From Saprospiraceae bacterium (GTDB lineage Bacteria > Bacteroidota > Bacteroidia > Chitinophagales > Saprospiraceae): 64,000 nucleotides of DNA. Below, piece by piece: positions 24,663 to 33,502 of the stretch. Position numbers and translations under genes: made by a program. Below the pieces are notes generated by a model that did no database searches, was not told where the DNA came from, and saw only the letters and a list, made by a program, of their open reading frames with translations. Position 1 is the first letter of the stretch; each line of letters opens with the position of its first letter. The DNA lies in the NCBI GenBank assembly GCA_016787575.1, contig JAEUUO010000019.1, positions 124,001 to 188,000 of the forward strand, written 5' to 3'.

Positions 24663-25343
24663 ATGAAGTACAAAATTCTTTTAGTTGATGACGAACCTGA
24701 TATTCTTGAATTTTTGTCTTATAATTTGATTAAGGAAGGATATGAGGTCTTTACTGCCTCTAATGGCTTATTGGCATTAGAATCGATAAAAAAACAAGTT
24801 CCTGATTTAATTTTACTTGATATTATGATGCCGGTAATGGATGGTATAAAAACTTGTCAGGAAATCCGAAATGTGCCCGAATGGTCGGCTGTATCAATTA
24901 TATTTCTAACTGCCCGATCAGATGATGAGACTCAAATTGAAGCCTTAGAGCAGGGTGGTGATGATTTTATCCAAAAGCCTGTTAAAATTAAAATTTTGCT
25001 AAGCCGTATTAAAGCGATTATAAGGCGAAAGTTAAATCCTTTAGCTATTGATGCAGATCAAATTATTAGTTTTGAAAACATCTCCATCAATCCGTTAAAA
25101 ATGGAAGTTGAATTTATGGGAAATAAATTAGAGTTTGCCAAAAAGGAATTTTTACTGTTATATTTGTTGGCTTCTTATCCGGGCAAAGTATTTAAACGAG
25201 AGGAGATATTGGATCGAATTTGGGGAAAAGAAGTCATAGTTGGAGATCGAACCATTGATGTGCATGTGCGTAAATTAAGAGAAAAACTGGAAGATTCCTT
25301 CATTAAAACCATTAAAGGTGTTGGGTATAAATTTGAATTATGA
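24663..25343 (+). CDS. OmpR/PhoB family response regulator
   Basis: The 226-residue protein has a receiver domain (LLVDDEPDI with D9/D10, phospho-acceptor D53 in LLDIMMPVMDG, T in FLTARSDDE, K in IQKPVK) and a winged-helix output domain (about 130-226, ending RTIDVHVRKLREKLE and IKGVGYKF). It binds DNA as a dimer when phosphorylated. The histidine kinase gene overlaps its last 26 bases, so the pair is translationally coupled. The overall form is PhoB-like; the regulon is unknown. Confidence 0.96.
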   Translation: MKYKILLVDDEPDILEFLSYNLIKEGYEVFTASNGLLALESIKKQVPDLILLDIMMPVMDGIKTCQEIRNVPEWSAVSIIFLTARSDDETQIEALEQGGDDFIQKPVKIKILLSRIKAIIRRKLNPLAIDADQIISFENISINPLKMEVEFMGNKLEFAKKEFLLLYLLASYPGKVFKREEILDRIWGKEVIVGDRTIDVHVRKLREKLEDSFIKTIKGVGYKFEL

Positions 25344-26397
25344 ATTTTTAAAGAATATTTCTGTAAGGAAATTTTCAGCTATTGTAAGTTTAGTTATTTC
25401 ATTGGTTTTTTTATTAATTTATTTAGTATTAACAGGATTAAATATTATTTCTGGTCCTGCTGTTAATGTGTTTTTATTTGTTTGGATAATATTTGGGACA
25501 TCTTACTTCGTTTTAAAACTATTTATAAATACTTTTATATCGAGAAAGTTAAAATTGCTTTACAAATTAATAAGCGATTCAAAACTTGGTGAAGAAATAA
25601 AAAAAGATTCAAATTTTACTGATGCATCCATGTTCACTCAAATTGAACAAGATATTGAAGCTTGGATAGTAAGAAAGAATTATGAGTTAGACCAACAAAA
25701 ACATCTTGAAAAATACAGGAAAGAATATATTGGTAATGTATCTCACGAATTAAAAACACCTGTTTTTAATATTCAAGGCTATTTGCAGACTTTATTGGAT
25801 GGAGGATTAGAAGATTCAAGTATAAATAAAGTTTTTTTAAAGAAGGCTTTGAAAAACACGCAAAGGTTGCAATCAATCATCGATGACCTCAATATAGTTT
25901 ATAAACTGGAATCAGGTCAAGAGTCTCTTGAGTTAAGTCATATTAATATCAGGGAGTTGATTGAAGAAGTTTTTGAAGAAAATGCTTCTTTGGCAACTTC
26001 AAGAAATATTAAATTAAAATTTAAAAAGGGAACTGACCAGGATTATATTGTTGAAGCAGACAAAGAGTATCTCCATATTGTTCTTACGAATTTAATTAAT
26101 AATTCTATTAAATATGGAAAAGAAGGAGGTTTCACAAAATTAAGTTTATACGATATTGAACCTGAGATATTAATTGAGGTAAGTGATAATGGAATAGGAA
26201 TTCCAGACGAACATTTAAAACACGTATTTGATCGTTTTTATAGGGTTGATAAAAGCAGATCTCGTGAGCAAGGAGGCAGTGGTTTGGGATTGTCGATTGT
26301 AAAGCATATTGTAGAATCGCATGGACAAAAACTCCATGTCCGAAGCAAAGAAGGATTCGGCACCACTTTTGGATTTACCTTGAAGAGGATAAAGTAA
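25318..26397 (+). CDS. PhoR-like membrane sensor histidine kinase
   Basis: A kinase of up to 359 residues with two membrane helices (about 20-42 and 50-72), no large sensor domain, a HisKA domain with His143 in YIGNVSHELKTPVF, and a HATPase domain (NLINNSIKYG, DNGIGIP, FDRFYR, GGSGLGLSIVKHIV). It is the partner of the OmpR-type regulator it overlaps. No ATG is available; the frame opens with GTG 25318, with TTG 25321 and TTG 25333 as alternatives, so the exact start is uncertain. With so little extracytoplasmic sequence it may respond to a membrane partner. Confidence 0.93.
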   Translation: MLGINLNYEFLKNISVRKFSAIVSLVISLVFLLIYLVLTGLNIISGPAVNVFLFVWIIFGTSYFVLKLFINTFISRKLKLLYKLISDSKLGEEIKKDSNFTDASMFTQIEQDIEAWIVRKNYELDQQKHLEKYRKEYIGNVSHELKTPVFNIQGYLQTLLDGGLEDSSINKVFLKKALKNTQRLQSIIDDLNIVYKLESGQESLELSHINIRELIEEVFEENASLATSRNIKLKFKKGTDQDYIVEADKEYLHIVLTNLINNSIKYGKEGGFTKLSLYDIEPEILIEVSDNGIGIPDEHLKHVFDRFYRVDKSRSREQGGSGLGLSIVKHIVESHGQKLHVRSKEGFGTTFGFTLKRIK

Positions 26398-26401
26398 TTT
26401 T

Positions 26402-27697
26402 TTAAGAATTTTTATTAGTATTTAGTGCAGTACTAAATTGAATAGCATTCAATTCGTGGATTATACTATCCCGATGAATAAAATATTCATCCAACTGATG
26501 TTTTGGCAATGGGTCTGGTGATGGAAAATGCAAATTTCTATGATTGACTTGAACACCATTTTTCCAAAATCTAAAACATACATGTGGCCCACTTGCTAAA
26601 CCTGTTGACCCTACGTAACCAATAATCTGACCTTGGCTTACAGGAGTACCTTTCCGAATTCCTTTTGCAAACTTGGACATATGCAAATATTGCGTTTGGT
26701 AGGTATTGTCATGTCTGATTTTGACAAAATTGCCGTTTCCGGAAGTATAGGATGCAGCCTCAACAGTGCCGGCTCCTACTGATAAAATAGGTGTGCCATA
26801 TGGAGCAGCATAATCTGTTCCTAAATGAGGTCGGGAATACTTTAAAACAGGATGAAAGCGACGCATGTTGAATCCTGAACTTATTCTGGAAAATCTAACA
26901 GGTGCTTGTAAAAACCGGCTCATCATTGGGCTGCCTTTTAAATCGTAAAACCCTTTTTTTGTACTTGGCTTGAAAGAAATGGAAAAATGCTCTCCGTAAT
27001 CTGTTTCAAAATAAGCAGCTAAAAGATCGCCAGCTTGAGTTGGTTTGCCTTCTATGTAAAGTCGATTGTAAATCAATTTAAAGGTATTGCCTTTTTGAAC
27101 ATGATGAAAGTCAACAGAGGATGACAAGGCGTCTTCCATCTGATCAATAAGGTCTAAGGATAAATTTTGACCCTCCAAAGCGTTCCATAAAGATGTTTCA
27201 ATTATCCCAGAAGCATGCTCGCGCTTTAATTCCGAATTCCGGTATTGCAGGTTGACACAATGATCGCCTTTTAATTCGCAGGTCAAATATTTTGAAGCAT
27301 CTATTTCATAAATAAAATAGTCCGGTTCAAGACAAGGATTTGATGTTATAAAACCATAGGTGTTGCCAGATCTAAGATTTCTAAGATCAATCAGTTCAGA
27401 GATGTTTTTGATTAATTTTTCAGATTTTGAACCATCTATTGAATTGGATTTGAAAAGCTCAGAAAGGGATTTGCCGTTTGGCATTTTTCGAGTATCTATA
27501 ACAAAATGGAGGGGGTCAAAACCAAAAATTAGATTTGAAGATTTTGTTTGGCATTCTTTTAGATCAAAATGACCGACTGTTTTGTTTAGACCATTGTCAA
27601 GATTCAAAATGAAATCCAAAATAAAGCTATTGGCAATTAGCAGCAATGCAAGCGTTATAATTTGAGCGAGGGCAAAGAAAGCCTTCTGGATTTTCAT
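26402..27697 (-). CDS. M23 family metallopeptidase (LytM type)
   Basis: From ATG 27697 the protein has 431 residues: an N-terminal membrane anchor or signal (MKIQKAFFALAQIITLAL), a middle region with LysM/Csd3-like segments and a C-terminal M23 domain. The zinc site is HLGTDYAAPYG (His and Asp) and the GPHVCFRFW segment, where the usual HxH is HVC, a variant I recall in Bacteroidota M23 proteins; QYLHMS supplies another His. These enzymes cut peptidoglycan cross-links in the periplasm. The longer start at 27742 is unlikely because a -7 element lies inside it at 27730-27737. It converges on the histidine kinase gene. Confidence 0.9.
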   Translation of the reverse strand: MKIQKAFFALAQIITLALLLIANSFILDFILNLDNGLNKTVGHFDLKECQTKSSNLIFGFDPLHFVIDTRKMPNGKSLSELFKSNSIDGSKSEKLIKNISELIDLRNLRSGNTYGFITSNPCLEPDYFIYEIDASKYLTCELKGDHCVNLQYRNSELKREHASGIIETSLWNALEGQNLSLDLIDQMEDALSSSVDFHHVQKGNTFKLIYNRLYIEGKPTQAGDLLAAYFETDYGEHFSISFKPSTKKGFYDLKGSPMMSRFLQAPVRFSRISSGFNMRRFHPVLKYSRPHLGTDYAAPYGTPILSVGAGTVEAASYTSGNGNFVKIRHDNTYQTQYLHMSKFAKGIRKGTPVSQGQIIGYVGSTGLASGPHVCFRFWKNGVQVNHRNLHFPSPDPLPKHQLDEYFIHRDSIIHELNAIQFSTALNTNKNS

Positions 27698-27729
27698 GTG
27701 TAAGCTTAAATAAATATTGAAATAGACTG

Positions 27730-27737
27730 CAAAAATA
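27730..27737 (-). promoter_or_regulatory. -7-like element for the M23 peptidase gene
   Basis: TATTTTTG on the minus strand matches TAnnTTTG, 32 bases before ATG 27697. No -33 TTG at normal spacing. Confidence 0.4.
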
Positions 27738-27851
27738 AACAATTTTATGAAACTTTATAATTTTATAATCTATTGATAAACAATTTCATATGAATTATTT
27801 TATACACATTACCTTTATTTCTTAATTCAATTTGAAACCATTTAAGCTGGC

Positions 27852-28727
27852 ATGATTTCTAGAAATGATATTGAACAAATTTTCAGTTCAGGCTCACGGC
27901 CATTGATTATGGGCATTTTGAATTTGGATCCTGAAAGTTTCTATGCTGAAAGCATAGCACATTCTGAATTTCAGGCACTTAAAATGGTAGAGTTAAAATT
28001 GGAGGCAGGATTGGATATTTTAGATCTCGGAGCGTTTTCAAGCCGGCCAGGTGCCAAAATACCAAATGAAACTATTGAATCTCAATTGATTATGCCTATT
28101 TTAAAAGCAATAAGGAATGCTTTTCCAAATTTGCCCATTTCAATTGATACCATGAGGGCCTCAATTGCTAAGAATAGCCTGGATTTAGGGGCTGATATTA
28201 TTAATGACATAAGTGGGGGTATTTACGACGGGGAATTACCGCTATTGGTAGCCCAAAGGAAGGCTGTTTATATTGCCATGCATATGAATGGGATGCCTGA
28301 AAATATGCAATCAACAAATAACACAAACTACAACAATGTCGTTGAAGATTTACTTCGGTATTTTCAACACAGGGTTTCTATGTTTAAATCTATTGGACTT
28401 CATAAATTAATTCTGGACCCCGGATTTGGATTTTCAAAAAAGCTTCAGGACAATTATAGGCTTTTAAGGCATCTTGAATTGTTTAATATTTTTGAAAAAC
28501 CAATTTTGGTAGGAGTTTCACGAAAAAGTATGATTTGGAAAATAACCAATTCTTCTGCATCAGATTCTTTGGTAGGTAGTATTGTGGCTGGATTTTATGC
28601 AATCCTTAATGGGTGTTCAATATTGAGAGTTCACGATGTCAAAGAAACTGCGGATATGCTCCAAATTTATAATGCAATTAATCTTTCGGAATCTTTGAAA
28701 AATAAAAACAATAATATTGGTTTTTAA
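27852..28727 (+). CDS. folP: Dihydropteroate synthase
   Basis: A 291-residue TIM-barrel enzyme with the FolP landmarks: IMGILNLDPESFY (18-31), DLGAFSSRPGAK, SIDTMRASIA, INDISGG, HMNGMP-NMQ, LDPGFGFSK and GVSRKSMI near the C-terminus. It joins p-aminobenzoate to the pterin pyrophosphate in folate synthesis. The first loop deviates from the common NVTPDSF: D26 replaces Thr and E28 replaces Asp. The ATG of the TamB gene overlaps its stop (TAATG), an odd but tight coupling that is seen in related genomes. Sulfonamide response cannot be judged. Confidence 0.92.
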   Translation: MISRNDIEQIFSSGSRPLIMGILNLDPESFYAESIAHSEFQALKMVELKLEAGLDILDLGAFSSRPGAKIPNETIESQLIMPILKAIRNAFPNLPISIDTMRASIAKNSLDLGADIINDISGGIYDGELPLLVAQRKAVYIAMHMNGMPENMQSTNNTNYNNVVEDLLRYFQHRVSMFKSIGLHKLILDPGFGFSKKLQDNYRLLRHLELFNIFEKPILVGVSRKSMIWKITNSSASDSLVGSIVAGFYAILNGCSILRVHDVKETADMLQIYNAINLSESLKNKNNNIGF

Positions 28728-31700
28728 TGAGTACTCCTGTTGCACATAGCAAAGCGTTACAAAAAATATCAGTTAAGGCACTGGAATACTTATTAAAGTT
28801 GCTTGGATCTATTTTGGTTTTTGTATTTTTATTTATTGTTTTTTTAAAAGCAGAATTTGTTCAGGATTGGTCTCGAAATTGGATTGTAGATTATCTCAAA
28901 GAACGGTATAATCAGGAAATCCAAATTAATTCTTTTTATTTAGATCCGTTTAATGGATTTAAAGGCTCTTTTTTAATTAAAGATCATCACCAGGATACTT
29001 TATTTTATACCCAGAACATTCAGCTTGGATTTATGAAAAGTATACGTTCTTTGTTATCAAGAAAGTTATTTCTGGATAATGTAGAATGTGATTCAGTTTT
29101 GGTAAAGCTAAAATATTATGAAGGGGAATCCAACTCAAATTTAAATGTTTTCATTTCAAAATTTAGCGACCCTAATAGCAAAGTCAAAACGCCTTTTCAG
29201 TTAAATTTTAATCATGTGGTATTTAAAAATTCAAAATTTAGCTATTTGGATTCAAAGCAATTTCTTCATTTGGCATTTAATAAACTTGATTTATTAGTTG
29301 ATTCTCTTAATTATGATATTCAATACTTTAGTATACGAAAAATTTTGTTAGATAACCCGATTGTAAACTACAATAAATTTAGCGATTCTTTAAATACTAA
29401 TTTAGTTAAGCCAATTGCAACGAAAGATAGTTGTAAAAATATGCCATGTGTATACATTAGATTCTTTAATATTAATAATGGGTATTTGAGTTATATCGAC
29501 CCAATACATACTAGTGCTAATGGTTTGGAATTTACAAATGTAAATCTAACTTCCAAAAACATATTTCATGGAGAAGAGTTAGATCAGATTGAATTCTTGC
29601 ACACTAACTTAAAAAGCTCTGATAATTTTGCAATTAAAAATGCAGCATTAAGAAATTTTAAATTGAGTCGTGATCAACTTATAACAGATGATTTTTTATT
29701 AGAGACATTGTTAAGTTCAATGAGATTTAAATTGAATAGCAATTTAAGTTATTCAGAAGCTGACCATAAGCTAGATTTAAAAAATTCATTTATACAACTT
29801 CAATTATTAAAAGGACAATTTGATTTATTTGATTTTGATAAATTATTCCCTAAATTTAATTTGCTTAAAAATTTAAATTTAAAGAATGGATCTTCTTTTA
29901 ATTTGACTGGTAAATTGTTTGGTAGGCTAAATAATTTAAAAGGATCTAATATTTTATTCAAATATTCTGACCAATTTAATTTTGCTGGAAATCTTGGATC
30001 CCGCAACCTATTTAATAAAGATAAATTGATTTTAAATTTAAAAATTGATCAATTGTTGACTTCGGCTTCCTTTTTAAGAAAATTGTTTAACAGATACAAT
30101 ATTCCTGAATCATACGATCGGTTTGGAAAAATTAAAATGAATGGGCAATTCGATGGTTATTTAAATGATTTTGTTGCCTATGGGTCATTTAATACCGAAC
30201 TTGGGACAATTCGCTCAGACATTAAAGTGAATTTATCGACAAACCAAAATCAAGATGCAATGTATAGCGGAGGGATAAATACATTTAATCTTGATTTAGG
30301 TAGGCTTTTGCAAAAGGAAAACTTTGGGATATTAAATTCTGAAATAAAAATCATTAATGGAAAAGGTTTGTCTTCAAATAATTTTTCTGCTAATATTGAT
30401 GGTAGTATAAAGGAATTCGTTTATAAAGAATATCATTATTCGGGAATTTCTATAAATGGTTTTTTTAATAAATCCATTTTACAAGGTGAGTTGAAAATTC
30501 AAGATATAAACGCAGATGTTGTGCTTAAAGGAAGTTATAACCGGTTGGATGATAAAGGTCTTTTTAAAATAGATGGGGATATTAAAAAATTGAATCTACA
30601 TGCTTTAAATCTTACAAAAGATACGGCATCGTATTCCGGTAATATGAGTATGAATCTAGGCATTTTGAATGGGAAGAATGCAACAGGTTCTTTAGAAATA
30701 CTTAATTCAAGTATTTTAATAAATTCTGAAAAAGTATATTTGAATAAATTTCTATTTACTTCCAGCGATAAAGGAGACAAAAGCAAACTTTCTATTTTGT
30801 CAGATTTTGCTGATATTGAATTTACCGGACAATTTGAATTGAATAATGTGGTAAATGATTTAAAAGGACTTTTGGTTTCAAAGTATCCTATATTGGATAG
30901 TGTAATCCACTACAAGAAGAGCATTCATGCCTCTTCATTAATTGGAAAAGGCTCAGTGTATATAAAAGATTCTAAAAGTTTGGCTAAATTATTTAATTGG
31001 CCTCTTGAAATGAATTATTCAGATTTTGATATTTCGTTAAATAATAATAAAAACGAATTTGAAGTACGTTCAAATCGATTTGACCTAACATACAAAGCTT
31101 TCAAGTTTGACAAGTTTAGCTTGGTTGTTAATTCAAGCGATAATTTGAATGCTATTTTTACTGCTGACTATTTTTTGATTAATGGAGTTCGTCGCGCAGG
31201 TAATTTTAGATGTGTTGGAAATTTAGTAGACTCTATTGGTAAATTATCGTTATTGCTGTTTGATACTTTAAATGTTAAAATATTAAGCAATATCAATACA
31301 AATATTAATTACAATAAGGATTTGTTTTCTATTCATATATTGAATAAGGATCTTTTCTTTAATAATTCCAGATGGGTAATTAATGATAATAATTATATTC
31401 AAAAATCAAAGAATGGATTATTTGTTAAAAATTTTGAATTAAGTGATTCTTTGCATTTTTTTAGTTTACGTGATATTGAAGGCAAAGGTCTTGTTTTAAA
31501 ATCAGATGGATTTGATATATCTTTTGTCAATCAATTTATTAGAAACAAGACCATTTCATTTTCGGGTTTATTTGCTGCAAACATTGAAATTCCAAATTAT
31601 AAAAATCTAAAAGGATTAAATGGCAATTTTGAATTTTTTCAACTTCATTTTAATAAGGATAATTTCGGACCCTTTAATTTAAGTTTTGATGTTCCCGATA

Positions 31701-33502
31701 TAATGAAGCCTTGGAATGTTAAAGTAGAGAATGTGTTTCAAGAGCACAGGATAAGTGGCACGGGATCTATAAATATCCCGATTATCAAGAAAAATTATCA
31801 GTATAACCCATTTGACTTTAGTATTGATTTGAGTATAAAAGCATTTCCATTTAAATTTCTTGAAAATTTTGTAAGTTCTATTTCTAAATCTACCGGAGGT
31901 GCCGATGGAAATTTAAAGTTTTATGGAGTAAAAGGCAATCTATTTCTAACGGGCCAATTAAATGCAGCTCAAGGCAGCACATTTATTAATTATTTAGGAG
32001 TTCCTGTTTTGTTTGAAAATCAGCCAATAGTTTTTAAAGAAAATGAAATAATTTTTAATAATATTGAAATATTAGATAAGTTTCGAAATCCTATTAAATT
32101 GGATGGCAAGCTGACTCATAATTATTTTAAAACATTTGCAGCATACGTTAAATTGCTTGCGCCCAAAGCCCTTATCTTGGATACTAAGAAAGGTGAAAAT
32201 ATTTATTACTATGGTTATGGAATAGGTAGTATTGATGTAAGTTTTAACGGTCCATTTAGTGCTATGGACATGGATGCAAAAATCACAAGTTTAAAAGGCA
32301 CAAAGTTTAATATTCCAGTTACATATGATCAGACAGCAACGGATTCACGATTTGTTAGATTTTCATCTTCTGCACAGAATATTGATTCTGTAGTTAAACC
32401 TGTTATCCCTTCGATAATTGGACTTAATATGAATATGCAATTAACTATTACTGAAGATGCAGATATCTCCATAATATTTGATGAGTTGGCAGGTGATATA
32501 TTGAGAGGAACCGGAAGGGGGAATTTATCAATAACAAGTCTTAGAACAGGTCTGTTTAAAGTAAATGGATTGTATGAGGTAGAACAAGGTCAGTATTTAT
32601 TTACTTTGTATAATTTTGTAAATAAACCCTTTGCAATTGCAAGAGGCGGCACAATCAATTGGACAGGAGATCCTTTAAATGCTAATATTCAACTAGAAGC
32701 TGTTTACGAAGGCTTATCTACTTCACCTTATATTTTGATTCAAGAGTATTTAGGGACCGATCAACGTCTAATTGAAGAAGCGAAGAGAAGGACTGATGTG
32801 AAATTAAAAATGTTATTGACGGGATCTTTATTATTTCCGGATATAAAGTTTGATATAGACATGCCTGATTTAACTGGTCAGTTAAAGAATTTTTCTGATA
32901 ATAAAATCAGGTATTTAAGAACGAATCAAGATCAACTTAATCAACAGGTTTTTGGACTTTTGGTGCTACGAACTTTTTTGAATTCATTTGACCCAACAGA
33001 AATTGGTTCAAATTTAAGTACAACCACTATTAATACAATGAGTGAAATGTTGTCAAATCAATTTTCGCTATTTGTAACCAGCTTATTAAGCAATGCATTT
33101 GATGATGTTAATTTTATTTCCGGGGTAGATTTTAATGTGGGTTATGATTTTGACAATACCATTCCCGGTGCGTCTAAATTTAATGAAGGCGAAGTTGTTT
33201 TTAGTTTAAAGCATAGATTGTGGAACGATCAATGGATAGTAACATTGGGGGGTAATTATAAATCATCTAGTTCATCAATTTACGGAAATTCTTATTTTAA
33301 TCCGGAAAGTATTATCGAATGGAATACACCCGTTCCTGGTTTGAAATTACGAATTTATTATCGTGGAGATGAGTCGATAGAAGGTTTAAAACATAAAATT
33401 GGGACTGGAATAAGTTATAGAAAAGAATTTGATTCGTTTTTTGATTTTAAAAAAGCCTTAGATTCCAAGGCAAAAAGCACTAAAAAAAATAGCATTGAAT
33501 AA
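28727..33502 (+). CDS. TamB-domain translocation and assembly module protein
   Basis: At 1591 residues this is the largest gene here. One N-terminal membrane helix (about 22-44) is followed by a very long, Asn/Lys/Phe-rich beta-strand region, typical of the bridge-like lipid-transfer fold, and a conserved C-terminal TamB (DUF490) domain from about 1150 (KGTKFNIPVTYD, LRTGLFKVNGLYEVEQGQYLF, then FGLLVLRTF). TamB proteins span the periplasm and help move phospholipids to, or insert proteins in, the outer membrane, usually with a TamA/BamA-family partner that is not in this window. The start overlaps the folP stop and mutS2 overlaps its end by 8 bases. Confidence 0.93.
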   Translation: MSTPVAHSKALQKISVKALEYLLKLLGSILVFVFLFIVFLKAEFVQDWSRNWIVDYLKERYNQEIQINSFYLDPFNGFKGSFLIKDHHQDTLFYTQNIQLGFMKSIRSLLSRKLFLDNVECDSVLVKLKYYEGESNSNLNVFISKFSDPNSKVKTPFQLNFNHVVFKNSKFSYLDSKQFLHLAFNKLDLLVDSLNYDIQYFSIRKILLDNPIVNYNKFSDSLNTNLVKPIATKDSCKNMPCVYIRFFNINNGYLSYIDPIHTSANGLEFTNVNLTSKNIFHGEELDQIEFLHTNLKSSDNFAIKNAALRNFKLSRDQLITDDFLLETLLSSMRFKLNSNLSYSEADHKLDLKNSFIQLQLLKGQFDLFDFDKLFPKFNLLKNLNLKNGSSFNLTGKLFGRLNNLKGSNILFKYSDQFNFAGNLGSRNLFNKDKLILNLKIDQLLTSASFLRKLFNRYNIPESYDRFGKIKMNGQFDGYLNDFVAYGSFNTELGTIRSDIKVNLSTNQNQDAMYSGGINTFNLDLGRLLQKENFGILNSEIKIINGKGLSSNNFSANIDGSIKEFVYKEYHYSGISINGFFNKSILQGELKIQDINADVVLKGSYNRLDDKGLFKIDGDIKKLNLHALNLTKDTASYSGNMSMNLGILNGKNATGSLEILNSSILINSEKVYLNKFLFTSSDKGDKSKLSILSDFADIEFTGQFELNNVVNDLKGLLVSKYPILDSVIHYKKSIHASSLIGKGSVYIKDSKSLAKLFNWPLEMNYSDFDISLNNNKNEFEVRSNRFDLTYKAFKFDKFSLVVNSSDNLNAIFTADYFLINGVRRAGNFRCVGNLVDSIGKLSLLLFDTLNVKILSNINTNINYNKDLFSIHILNKDLFFNNSRWVINDNNYIQKSKNGLFVKNFELSDSLHFFSLRDIEGKGLVLKSDGFDISFVNQFIRNKTISFSGLFAANIEIPNYKNLKGLNGNFEFFQLHFNKDNFGPFNLSFDVPDIMKPWNVKVENVFQEHRISGTGSINIPIIKKNYQYNPFDFSIDLSIKAFPFKFLENFVSSISKSTGGADGNLKFYGVKGNLFLTGQLNAAQGSTFINYLGVPVLFENQPIVFKENEIIFNNIEILDKFRNPIKLDGKLTHNYFKTFAAYVKLLAPKALILDTKKGENIYYYGYGIGSIDVSFNGPFSAMDMDAKITSLKGTKFNIPVTYDQTATDSRFVRFSSSAQNIDSVVKPVIPSIIGLNMNMQLTITEDADISIIFDELAGDILRGTGRGNLSITSLRTGLFKVNGLYEVEQGQYLFTLYNFVNKPFAIARGGTINWTGDPLNANIQLEAVYEGLSTSPYILIQEYLGTDQRLIEEAKRRTDVKLKMLLTGSLLFPDIKFDIDMPDLTGQLKNFSDNKIRYLRTNQDQLNQQVFGLLVLRTFLNSFDPTEIGSNLSTTTINTMSEMLSNQFSLFVTSLLSNAFDDVNFISGVDFNVGYDFDNTIPGASKFNEGEVVFSLKHRLWNDQWIVTLGGNYKSSSSSIYGNSYFNPESIIEWNTPVPGLKLRIYYRGDESIEGLKHKIGTGISYRKEFDSFFDFKKALDSKAKSTKKNSIE

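Noticed and set aside
29800-30786. Minus-strand frames inside the TamB gene
   Set aside because: Shadows of a long AT-rich coding sequence with no family match or start context.
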